DNA of 14,485 bases, from positions 1 through 14,485 of the forward strand of contig CAMDXD010000052.1 of NCBI GenBank assembly GCA_945877995.1. The letters run 5' to 3'. The notes beneath the pieces were generated by a model. The model worked only from the letters and a program-made list of their open reading frames with translations, was not told the DNA's origin and did no database searches. Every line of letters starts with the position of its first letter. Position 1 is the stretch's first letter. The DNA is from Bordetella parapertussis (GTDB lineage Bacteria; Pseudomonadota; Gammaproteobacteria; Burkholderiales; CAIKXV01). The position numbers and the translations under genes were made by a program. This document shows, one piece after another, positions 1 through 6,267 of the stretch.

Positions 1-386
1 AGCCGCCGGTTCCAGCCGCTGTAGTACATCCACACCCGGCCTTCCCGGTAATGCACCCAGGCCGGCATCACCCCCTCGTCGTCGAAGGTGCCAGGCGCGC
101 CGAGCCCGAGCACGGGCAAGCGGTGACAATCGAGCAGCCGCGTCGGATCGTCGCGGTCGACATCGATGAAGGTCGGGAAGCTGCGGCCGTCGGCACCGCG
201 GCCGGCGTAGTAGACGCGCAGGCGATCGGCCATCACGAGCACCGTGGGCACCTGGGCATGGCTGCCGGCCCACTCGGCATGGGCACGCGGGTCGAATACC
301 TGCCCGAGCTTGCGCCAGTGCCAGCCGGTGGCCGTGGCACCGGCGGACAGATGGCTGTCCGGTGCGCACACGATCGGGGAAGGCAT
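1..386 (-). CDS. Beta-propeller glycosidase-like protein, partial (C-terminal part beyond window)
   Basis: Only the first 128 codons are visible; the frame stays open to the window edge. I read an ATG at 386, with a GTG directly before it as an alternative. No strong ribosome binding site is visible. The start lies 23 bases after the stop of the acyltransferase gene, in the same direction, so it is probably the fourth gene of the glycan cassette. The visible protein has motifs of five-bladed beta-propeller proteins related to GH43/GH130 and DUF377 proteins: VYYAGRGADGRSF around residues 58-70, then GTFDDEGVMPAW near 99-110, then WMYYSGWN near 118-125. Such proteins occur in polysaccharide and O-antigen loci, where their activity is usually unproven. 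No signal peptide is visible, so a cytoplasmic protein is likely. The family call rests on motif resemblance; the catalytic residues would lie partly outside the window. It could be a glycoside hydrolase, a phosphorylase-like enzyme or a non-catalytic sugar-binding propeller. Confidence 0.68.
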   Translation of the reverse strand, partial: MPSPIVCAPDSHLSAGATATGWHWRKLGQVFDPRAHAEWAGSHAQVPTVLVMADRLRVYYAGRGADGRSFPTFIDVDRDDPTRLLDCHRLPVLGLGAPGTFDDEGVMPAWVHYREGRVWMYYSGWNRR

Positions 387-409
387 CACGGTATCCAGGG
401 TCGTTCCGC

Positions 410-1081
410 TCAGATGCCGCGCAGCCGGTGGCTGGGCACGCGCGAGGCTTCGGTCCTGGGGCCGATGTACACCTCGGCGTCCTTCGTGTCGGCGAGGATC
501 ACCACGCCGGCGCCGATCACGTTGCGCGCGCCGATGCAGACGTTGTCACGGATGGTGGCGTTGACGCCGATGAAGCTCGATTCGCCGATCTCGACCGATC
601 CCGACACGACCACATGGGAGGCGAGGAAGCAGTGGTCGCCGATCGTCGAGTGGTGTCCGATGTGGTTGCCCGCCCACAGCCAGACGTCGCGCCCGAGGCG
701 CGAGAAAGGCTGCAGATTGTTCAGTTCCATCACGAAGGTATTGCTGTCTGGCACCACCTCGCCGGCGACCTGCGCGCGCGAGCTGATGTAGTTCGCGCAG
801 CGGTAGCCATCGGCCTGCACCCTGGCTACCATGCCAGCGCGCGCCTGGTTCAAGCGACCGTAGGCGATCGCCACGAACATCGCATGGCTCGCTGCCGGCC
901 AGCGGACGACCGACTGCGGATAGGGCAGCACCGGCAGCCCGAGCAGCGTGTCGGAGGTGAGGTACTCCGGGTCGACCGTGAAGCCGACCACCTCGTAGTC
1001 CGAATCGTGCGCGAAGCAGTGCCATGCCACTTCCGCGATCTGGCCGGCGCCGAACACCACCAGCGGCTGACGTGAGGGCAT
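410..1081 (-). CDS. PglD/NeuD-like sugar acyltransferase (left-handed beta-helix)
   Basis: This 223-residue protein has the two-part layout of PglD/NeuD-type sugar N- or O-acyltransferases. Residues 7-95 form a small Rossmann-like domain with the nucleotide-binding turn VFGAGQIAE at 9-17. Residues about 102-206 form a left-handed parallel beta-helix built from hexapeptide repeats (for example STIGDH, SVEIGE, ATIRDN, VCIGAR). The stretch NHIGHHSTIGDH (139-150) holds several histidines where PglD-type enzymes carry the catalytic base; which one serves here is not decided. The expected reaction is transfer of an acyl group, usually from acetyl-CoA, to an amino or hydroxyl group of a nucleotide sugar in the cytoplasm. 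Its ATG lies two bases after the stop of the aminotransferase gene, so translation is probably coupled. That fits the PglE-PglD pairing, in which an aminotransferase makes an amino sugar and the partner acylates it. Donor and acceptor are inferred, not seen. Confidence 0.85.
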   Translation of the reverse strand: MPSRQPLVVFGAGQIAEVAWHCFAHDSDYEVVGFTVDPEYLTSDTLLGLPVLPYPQSVVRWPAASHAMFVAIAYGRLNQARAGMVARVQADGYRCANYISSRAQVAGEVVPDSNTFVMELNNLQPFSRLGRDVWLWAGNHIGHHSTIGDHCFLASHVVVSGSVEIGESSFIGVNATIRDNVCIGARNVIGAGVVILADTKDAEVYIGPRTEASRVPSHRLRGI

Positions 1082-1083
1082 CG

Positions 1084-2274
1084 CTAGCCCACCGCGCGCA
1101 GGTGCGCGCCGCGCGACCTGTTGCTGCGCGTCGCCTTGGCGACGCCAGTACGACCGCGCCCGCCCAGCGCGAGGATGGCCTGCAGCGCACTGGTCACCCG
1201 CTCGATGTCGGCCAGGCTCATCTCGAGGTGGAACGGCAACCCGAGCAGATGCTGGTCCAGATGCTTGACGAGCACATGATCATCGGCCTGCGTGAGCGAC
1301 AGGAATGCGGGGTGGGCATAGATGCCCGGGCAGTACCAGCGGCGCGAGCCGATGCCACGCGAGGCGAGGAACTCCGCCACCGTTTCTGCGCGCAGCCGGT
1401 CCGGCAAGCGCACCACGCCGAGCGAGTAGACACCGCCGGCCGGACGCTCCTGCAGAGCGATCTCCGGGCAGGTGTCCGTCAGCGCCTGCCGGTAGGTCGT
1501 CATCAGCCGGCGCCGCGCCGCGCTGATCTCGGGCCAGCGATCGAGGGACGCCAGCCCGACAGCGGCGGCGTATTCGCTCATCTTGCCATTGACCCCGATA
1601 TCCGAGATCAGGCCACCCGCGGACATGTAGCCGAAATTGGACAGGCGCCGCACCCGCGCGACGATTTCAGCATTGCGCGCGACGACGAAGCCGCCCTCCC
1701 CGGCACCCAGCGCCTTGGTCGCATGCATGCTGTAGGCGACCACCGTATGGCGGCCGATGCGCTGGTTGCCGAAGGCTCCTGCGGCATCGATCACGACCGG
1801 CACGCCGGTCTCCTCGGTCAGATGGTCCCAGGCGTCCGTGTCGAGTGCACCACCGAACGCGGCCACCGGCATGATCGCCCGGATGCCGCGCACCCGGTTC
1901 ATCGCGGCGCGCGCGATCTCCGGTGTCAGCACCCAGCGCGCCGGGTCGACGTCGGCGAGCACCGGCTCGAACCCGGCCTGCAGGATGCCCGACACCGTGC
2001 CGGGAAACGTCAGCGAAGGCACCAGCACCTTCACCCGCGGCCGGTCGACGCTGGCCATCAGCGCCAGTTGCAGGCCGACGGTGCAGTTGGCGACAGTCGT
2101 GAGGGCCACCGGATGGTTGCTCAGCGCGGTGCAGTCGGCCGACAGCCTTTTTTCGAGTTCCAGGCACAAAGGCCCGAAATTGGCGTACTGCTGCGCCTCG
2201 TCGATCCGCCGCAGGTAGGGCAGCAGGTCGTCCACCGACGGCATGTCGGGCTTGAGCACCGGGATCGGGTTCAT
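1084..2274 (-). CDS. DegT/DnrJ/EryC1/StrS-family PLP sugar aminotransferase
   Basis: This 396-residue protein is a fold-type I PLP enzyme of the sugar aminotransferase family, which converts keto-sugar nucleotides to amino sugars with glutamate as the usual donor. The Schiff-base lysine is K187 in SMHATKALGAGEGG. The aspartate that contacts the PLP ring nitrogen is D163 in VVIDAAGA. The family block GVNGKMSEYAAAVGL occupies 227-241. The cofactor-phosphate region near 63-70 reads NCTVGLQL, a variant of the more usual SGTAAL. The ATG overlaps the glycosyltransferase stop (ATGA). A perfect AGGAGG sits seven bases upstream, inside the preceding gene. The last 26 residues (371-396) run past the normal end of the fold and are arginine-rich. 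The next gene encodes a PglD-like acyltransferase, which suggests a product such as an N-acylated amino-dideoxy sugar. The exact sugar and the carbon that is aminated cannot be read from sequence. Confidence 0.92.
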   Translation of the reverse strand: MNPIPVLKPDMPSVDDLLPYLRRIDEAQQYANFGPLCLELEKRLSADCTALSNHPVALTTVANCTVGLQLALMASVDRPRVKVLVPSLTFPGTVSGILQAGFEPVLADVDPARWVLTPEIARAAMNRVRGIRAIMPVAAFGGALDTDAWDHLTEETGVPVVIDAAGAFGNQRIGRHTVVAYSMHATKALGAGEGGFVVARNAEIVARVRRLSNFGYMSAGGLISDIGVNGKMSEYAAAVGLASLDRWPEISAARRRLMTTYRQALTDTCPEIALQERPAGGVYSLGVVRLPDRLRAETVAEFLASRGIGSRRWYCPGIYAHPAFLSLTQADDHVLVKHLDQHLLGLPFHLEMSLADIERVTSALQAILALGGRGRTGVAKATRSNRSRGAHLRAVG

Positions 2275-4769
2275 GCTGCTGCCTCCTGTCGGGCCACGCT
2301 TTCGACCAGGAATCCGGCCATTTCCACTGCGCAGTCCGTCTGTCTGAACAGAAGATCGGACCGGGCCCGCAAATCTTTAGCCAGCTGCTGCCGGAGCGAC
2401 GGTTCTGCGGCCAGCGTCAGCGCGCGCGAAACGAAATCGTCGGCGCTGGTGGCGACCAGCCACTCGATGTCCATCATGCGCAGCAACGCCTGCGTACCGC
2501 GCCCCGACAGGCGTTCGGACGGCAGCGTCAGCACCGGGATCGCCTGCCCCAGCGCGCTGATGGCAGTCGTGCCCATGCCGAAGGGCCAGCAGTCGAGGAC
2601 CGCATCGGCTGCCTGCAGCCAGGACTGGAAGGTCCGTGCATCCGCCCAGGGCTCGAACCGCACCCGGCCTGCGGCGGCACCCATGGTCTCGCGCTGACGC
2701 GCCTCGGTCAGCGGACGCCAGTGTGCCTGACGCTCGTCCTCGAACAGCACCACGCAGGCCTTCGGGTCGCGCTCGATCAGGGCCGCCAGCGCCGCGTCGA
2801 AGTCCGGGTGCAGCTTGTGCAGCTTCACCGGACACAGATAAACATGTTCGCCGTCGAGCCCGAGTGCCGTCCGGCTCGCGAGGCCGGGCACGGCCACCGG
2901 CGGGGTGAGCACGCTGTTGTAGGCGTCGAGCAGTACCAGCCGTTCGCTGTAGAAGGCCTGTGCGGCGGGCGTCTCCAGCCAACGGCTGGACAGCAGGTAG
3001 TCGATGTTCGGGCTGCCACTGGTCTCGGGATGGCCGCCACTGAGGCACTGCACCCGGGCGAGGCGCGACATCGATAGCGGATAGGTGATCCGATCCATGC
3101 CGATGTCGGTGTAGAACAGTACATCCAGTTCCAGCGAGGCGATCGCCGCGCGTATCGAGGACAGGTTGCCGCGCGGCGAGATCCAGCCGGCGCAGTTCGA
3201 CCGGATGGTCGCCGTCACCTCGTCGTCCTTGTGCCCGAGCGAGATGCCGACGATCTCCAGCCTCGGATCGGCCGCCAGCCCGGCGAACAGCTGCGCGAAA
3301 GACATGCCGACCGAATGCCGGAAGAGATACTGCGACACGAATCCGACCCGCACGCGAGCGCGGGCGCGCGGGGCCCTGACATGCGGCGCCTCGTAGCCGA
3401 GCTCGGGCGCCATCTTCAGGTGGAGCGCGGCCAGGCCGGACAGCGCCTCGCGGTTGTTCCACCCTCGGTAGGCAAAATAGAACGGCGAATCGAGGTACTT
3501 CGTCAATTGGGCCTCGGTCGCACGCTGCGGCGCGGCGGCCAGCGACTGCATGTCGGCGTGAATGCGCTCGCGGTCGGCCTCGATCGAGGCCTTCGTGCCC
3601 ATGATCGGAGACAGCAGCACCGCCGCGCGCAGGCGCAGCATGGCGTCATCCGCCAGCGTCGCTGCAAGCAGGAAGGTATCCCGTGCCGCAGCAGTATCGC
3701 CGAGTTGCACGCAGGTCATCGCCAGGTTCGCATGCGCCTCCACGAATCCCGGGCGCAGTTCGATCGCGCGCCGGAAGGCAACGCTGGCGTCGCGCGCGCG
3801 CCCGAGTTCCTGCGCGGCCAGGCCGCTACCGTTGAACGCCTCGACGAACGACGGCGCGATCTCCAGCGCACGCCGGAAATCCTCGGCCGCGTCCAGGAAG
3901 CGCTGCTCGCGCAAGTCCACATTGCCGAGGTTGTTCAATGCTTCAGCGTGGGTGGGGTCGGCATCGAGCGCGCGCATGAAGCATGCGCGCGCATCGTCGA
4001 GCAGGTACTCGTCCAGGAACAGGATGCCCAGGTTGTTGTAGGCGCGTGCATGGGCTGGCTCGAGTTCGAATACGCGCTCGTAGGCGGCCACTGCATCGAC
4101 GCCACGATCGAGTGCAGCGAGCGCACCGGCCCGGCAGTAGTGGGCATCGGCATCGTCGGGCCGCTGTTCACAGGCTCGTTCGAAGCAGTCGAGCGCCTCC
4201 GCGCGCCGGTCGACTGCTTCAAGGATGACGCCGAGGTTGCGCCAGGCTTCAGGGAACGCCTGGCGCTGCGCAACCGCGCGGCGCAGCGCCGCGATCGCGT
4301 CCTCGTTGCGCCCGAGCGCACCGAGTTCGTTGCCCAGGTTGCACCATGCCTCGGGGAAAACCGGCTGCAGCTTCAGCGCCCTGCGATAGGCCTTTTCCGC
4401 GTCCGCGTGGCGCTCGAGCTTCTGCTGCGCGAAGCCCAGCTTGAACCAGCCGAGCGCGCTGCCGCGGGCGCGCGCGACGCAACGCTCGAATGCCTCGGTC
4501 GCCAGTGCATCCGCGCCCGCCTCCGCATGCAGGTCGCCGATCGCCATCCAAACGTCGGCCTGCGTCGGGTCCACCGCGATCGCCTGCTGCAGGCAGGACA
4601 TGGATTGTTCCCGGTCGCCGCTGGCCTTTTCGAGCAGGCCGAGCAGGTACAGCACCCGCGCGCTGCCCGGCTGCGCGTCGAGGAGCGAACGGTAGGCGCA
4701 GCGCGCCGCGTCGAACTGGCCCGCATCGTGCAGCCGGGCCGCTTCGGTCAGCGATGGCCCGGCACTCAT
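2271..4769 (-). CDS. TPR-repeat O-GlcNAc transferase-like glycosyltransferase (GT41, SPINDLY type)
   Basis: I place the start at the ATG at 4769, giving 832 residues, because GGAG lies seven bases upstream and the TPR pattern begins at once. An in-frame ATG at 4910 would add 47 residues without domain character. Residues about 6-379 hold roughly eleven tandem 34-residue tetratricopeptide repeats. Residues about 470-820 form the GT41 catalytic region. RHSVG (484-488) holds H485, matching the first catalytic-site histidine of O-GlcNAc transferases. GGHPETSGSPNIDY is at 578-591. K652 in LHKLHP matches the UDP-contacting lysine (K842 of human OGT). GMGTTAISALGQAIPVLTLP (731-750) is the nucleotide-sugar loop. 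The key residues are kept, so activity is likely. Known members transfer GlcNAc, fucose or hexose to Ser/Thr or Asn of proteins, with the TPRs choosing the target. No signal peptide or membrane segment is visible. Its neighbours suggest a role in protein (for example flagellin) or surface glycosylation; donor and target are unknown. Confidence 0.9.
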   Translation of the reverse strand: MSAGPSLTEAARLHDAGQFDAARCAYRSLLDAQPGSARVLYLLGLLEKASGDREQSMSCLQQAIAVDPTQADVWMAIGDLHAEAGADALATEAFERCVARARGSALGWFKLGFAQQKLERHADAEKAYRRALKLQPVFPEAWCNLGNELGALGRNEDAIAALRRAVAQRQAFPEAWRNLGVILEAVDRRAEALDCFERACEQRPDDADAHYCRAGALAALDRGVDAVAAYERVFELEPAHARAYNNLGILFLDEYLLDDARACFMRALDADPTHAEALNNLGNVDLREQRFLDAAEDFRRALEIAPSFVEAFNGSGLAAQELGRARDASVAFRRAIELRPGFVEAHANLAMTCVQLGDTAAARDTFLLAATLADDAMLRLRAAVLLSPIMGTKASIEADRERIHADMQSLAAAPQRATEAQLTKYLDSPFYFAYRGWNNREALSGLAALHLKMAPELGYEAPHVRAPRARARVRVGFVSQYLFRHSVGMSFAQLFAGLAADPRLEIVGISLGHKDDEVTATIRSNCAGWISPRGNLSSIRAAIASLELDVLFYTDIGMDRITYPLSMSRLARVQCLSGGHPETSGSPNIDYLLSSRWLETPAAQAFYSERLVLLDAYNSVLTPPVAVPGLASRTALGLDGEHVYLCPVKLHKLHPDFDAALAALIERDPKACVVLFEDERQAHWRPLTEARQRETMGAAAGRVRFEPWADARTFQSWLQAADAVLDCWPFGMGTTAISALGQAIPVLTLPSERLSGRGTQALLRMMDIEWLVATSADDFVSRALTLAAEPSLRQQLAKDLRARSDLLFRQTDCAVEMAGFLVESVARQEAAA
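2282..2287 (-). promoter_or_regulatory. Strong ribosome binding site for the aminotransferase gene
   Basis: The minus strand reads AGGAGG, a full match to the anti-16S consensus, followed by a seven-base spacer and the ATG at 2274. It lies within the last codons of the glycosyltransferase gene, so ribosomes finishing that gene are well placed to re-start. It is the clearest ribosome binding site in the window and fixes the aminotransferase start. Confidence 0.8.
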
Positions 4770-4776
4770 GACGCGG

Positions 4777-4780
4777 CTCC
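4777..4780 (-). promoter_or_regulatory. Ribosome binding site deciding the glycosyltransferase start
   Basis: The minus strand reads CTGGAG, with the GGAG core seven bases before the ATG at 4769. This spacing favours that ATG over the in-frame ATG at 4910, which has no comparable sequence in front and lies in the loop of an inverted repeat. Confidence 0.6.
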
Positions 4781-4798
4781 AGCGACGTGATGCTGCCG

Positions 4799-4831
4799 CA
4801 CGCCGCGGCAAGGATTGCCGCGCGCGGCGTG
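4799..4831 (-). repeat. Nested inverted repeat in the glycosyltransferase leader
   Basis: An inner perfect stem pairs CGCGGCA (4804-4810) with TGCCGCG (4816-4822) around a five-base loop. An outer stem pairs CACGC (4799-4803) with GCGTG (4827-4831), leaving a four-base bulge. An alternative nine-base pairing joins 4799-4807 with 4823-4831, so two folds compete. It lies 30 to 62 bases upstream of the glycosyltransferase ATG. No T-tract follows on either strand, so it is not a canonical terminator. It could be a leader RNA structure or a protein-binding site. GC-rich DNA produces such dyads by chance, so function is uncertain. Confidence 0.4.
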
Positions 4832-4900
4832 ATATCGGCAGGAAATGTCGAGATGGCAGTTCATGCATGCAACACGTGCAGAAAGCGTGCCACCGCACCG

Positions 4901-4917
4901 GCACAGGCATCCTGTGC
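4901..4917. repeat. Perfect 7-bp inverted repeat with 3-base loop
   Basis: GCACAGG (4901-4907) and CCTGTGC (4911-4917) are exact reverse complements around a three-base loop CAT. The site lies about 60 bases past the deformylase stop and 130 bases before the glycosyltransferase start. No run of T follows on either strand, so Rho-independent termination is not supported. It may be a protein-binding dyad or a small RNA hairpin. Confidence 0.4.
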
Positions 4918-4924
4918 AGTACGC

Positions 4925-4955
4925 GGCAGCGCTGCCCGGCAGCGGGCGGTGCTGC
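4925..4955. repeat. Cluster of alternating GGCAGC / GCTGCC arms
   Basis: The 12-base perfect palindrome GGCAGCGCTGCC (4925-4936) is followed after one base by another GGCAGC (4938-4943), then by GCTGC at 4951-4955. Each arm can pair with a neighbour on either side, so several mutually exclusive short hairpins are possible. It starts about 20 bases beyond the deformylase stop in the transcribed direction. It may mark the end of the upstream transcript or an operator, but no known motif is recognised. Confidence 0.35.
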
Positions 4956-4976
4956 GCCCGGCGCGGCACGGTGATG

Positions 4977-5507
4977 CTAGTCGTCCGCCAGGGCCTCGCC
5001 GGGGAACAGGGCTTCGCTGAACCCGAACTGGCGCAGGTCGCGGATGCGCATCGGATACAGGATGCCCATCAGGTGGTCGCATTCGTGCTGCGCCACCCGC
5101 GCATGGAAGCCTGACACCATGCGATCGACTGGCTCGCCCGACGGCGCCAGGCCGCGGTAGCGCAGGTGCTTCCAGCGCGGCACCATGCCGCGCATGCCGG
5201 GCACCGACAGGCAGCCTTCCCAGCCGTCCTCGATTTCCTCGCCCGCGGGCTCCAGGACCGGATTGAGCAGTTCGGTGTACGGCACGTTGTCCGCGTCGGG
5301 ATAGCGCGGGTTGGACGCGACGCCGAAGATCACCACCTGCAGCGAGACGCCGATCTGCGGCGCGGCAAGCCCCGCGCCATCGAGGGCGGCCATCGTGTCG
5401 CGCATGTCCTGCAACAGCGCAGCGAGTTCGGGCGTACCGAATGCCTCGACCGGCCGCGCGACCTGCAGCAGCAGCGGATGTCCCATCCGCAGCACGTCAC
5501 GAACCAT
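4977..5507 (-). CDS. def: Peptide deformylase
   Basis: This 176-residue enzyme removes the formyl group from the N-terminal methionine of new proteins, acting at the ribosome with a bound metal, usually Fe2+. All three family motifs are intact: GAGLAAPQIG (44-53, with Q51), EGCLS (97-101, metal ligand C99) and QHECDHLMG (140-148, metal ligands H141 and H145, catalytic E142). The length is normal for the family. The ATG at 5507 lies inside the end of the phosphorylase gene, an 11-base overlap, with GGAA a few bases upstream. In many bacteria the main def gene sits next to fmt (methionyl-tRNA formyltransferase). Here it does not, and the sequence after EGCLS (VPGMRGMVPR) differs from the E. coli pattern. 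It may therefore be a second deformylase of this organism; that is inference. The gene ends its block, 207 bases before the next start. Confidence 0.96.
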   Translation of the reverse strand: MVRDVLRMGHPLLLQVARPVEAFGTPELAALLQDMRDTMAALDGAGLAAPQIGVSLQVVIFGVASNPRYPDADNVPYTELLNPVLEPAGEEIEDGWEGCLSVPGMRGMVPRWKHLRYRGLAPSGEPVDRMVSGFHARVAQHECDHLMGILYPMRIRDLRQFGFSEALFPGEALADD

Positions 5508-6243
5508 GGCATTCCACGCATCGGTCGAGGATATGGGTCACACGCTCCATCGCCACCGTCAGCACCTTGCCGATACCGTGCAGGTCGATCGTATGTGCAC
5601 TGTTGCCGCGGCCGGCGGCGAAGTTGGCCACCACGGCGAGCGCGGCATAGGAAAGCCCGAGCTCGCGCGCCAGCGCGGCCTCGGGCATGCCGGTCATGCC
5701 GACCATGTCGGCCCCGTCGCGCTCGAGCCGGTCGATCTCGGCCACGGTCTCCAGGCGCGGGCCCTGCGTCACCGCGTAGACGCCGTCGGCGACCATCGCT
5801 TCGCCGGCCGCCGCCGCGGCTGCCAGCAGGCTCGCCCGCAGCTGCGGGCAGTAGGGCTCGGTGAAGTCGACATGCGTGACGGGTTGATCGGGTCCCTCGA
5901 AGAAGGTCCCGCGGCGGCCATGCGTGTAGTCGATGATCTGGTGCGGTACCGCAAGCACGCCCGGCGCCAGGTCTGCGCGGATACCGCCGACGGATGCGAC
6001 CGAAATGATCGCGGTCACCTTCTCCTCGCGCAGTGCCCAGATGTTCGCGCGGTAGTTGACCTCGTGCGGAGCGATCGTGTGGCCGTGTCCGTGGCGCGGC
6101 AGGAATACCACCTCGCGCCCGCACAGGCGTCCGAAGGTCAGCGCACCCGAGGGTTCGCCATAGGGCGTGCGCACCACGCGCCGGTGCGGCGCCTCGATCG
6201 TGGCAAGCTTCCCGAGGCCGGAGCCTCCGATGATCGCGAGCAT
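5497..6243 (-). CDS. Methylthioadenosine/methylthioinosine phosphorylase family, predicted S-methyl-5'-thioinosine phosphorylase
   Basis: This 248-residue enzyme belongs to the trimeric purine nucleoside phosphorylase/MTAP family, which cleaves a thionucleoside with phosphate to a free base and methylthioribose-1-phosphate. Visible motifs are GGSGL (6-10) and RHGHGH (50-55) for phosphate, and MVGMTGMPEAALARE (180-194) for the ribose and catalytic site. In human MTAP the base is read by two aspartates in ATDYDCW. The aligned segment here is VANFAAG (205-211), with N207 and A209 in those places. Loss of both acids and gain of Asn is what is expected of an enzyme preferring 6-oxopurines, as in the Pseudomonas methylthioinosine phosphorylase. 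The ATG at 6243 has AAAGGA five bases upstream. hpt lies two genes upstream and would use the hypoxanthine released. Ordinary MTAP (mtnP) or a guanosine/inosine phosphorylase are the alternatives. Confidence 0.88.
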   Translation of the reverse strand: MLAIIGGSGLGKLATIEAPHRRVVRTPYGEPSGALTFGRLCGREVVFLPRHGHGHTIAPHEVNYRANIWALREEKVTAIISVASVGGIRADLAPGVLAVPHQIIDYTHGRRGTFFEGPDQPVTHVDFTEPYCPQLRASLLAAAAAAGEAMVADGVYAVTQGPRLETVAEIDRLERDGADMVGMTGMPEAALARELGLSYAALAVVANFAAGRGNSAHTIDLHGIGKVLTVAMERVTHILDRCVECHGS

Positions 6244-6248
6244 ATGCG

Positions 6249-6254
6249 TCCTTT
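6249..6254 (-). promoter_or_regulatory. Ribosome binding site of the phosphorylase gene
   Basis: The minus strand reads AAAGGA, five bases before the ATG at 6243, within the 24-base gap after the racemase-family gene. It supports that start, which also places the phosphate-binding GGSGL motif at the expected distance from the N-terminus. Confidence 0.6.
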
Positions 6255-6267
6255 GTCCCGGGGCGTT

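Larger units (their letters stand above)
4770..4976. other. Intergenic gap between deformylase and glycan cassette
   Basis: These 207 bases are the longest non-coding stretch in the window and hold at least three inverted-repeat groups. The least GC-rich part is about 4835-4875. That is where a promoter for the glycan cassette would be expected, but I found no convincing pair of -35 and -10 boxes. Open frames crossing the gap lack family signals. I read it as the boundary between the housekeeping gene cluster and the glycan cassette. Confidence 0.55.

Noticed and set aside
4844..4872. Minus-strand promoter for the glycan cassette: TTGCAT, 17 bases, GACATT
   Set aside because: Each box matches only three of six consensus bases, which is near chance. 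Spacing is right, but the evidence is too weak to list it as a promoter.
4770..4910. In-frame N-terminal extension of the glycosyltransferase from an ATG at 4910
   Set aside because: The added 47 residues show no TPR pattern or signal peptide. The ATG sits in the loop of an inverted repeat and lacks a ribosome binding site, while the ATG at 4769 has GGAG at proper spacing.
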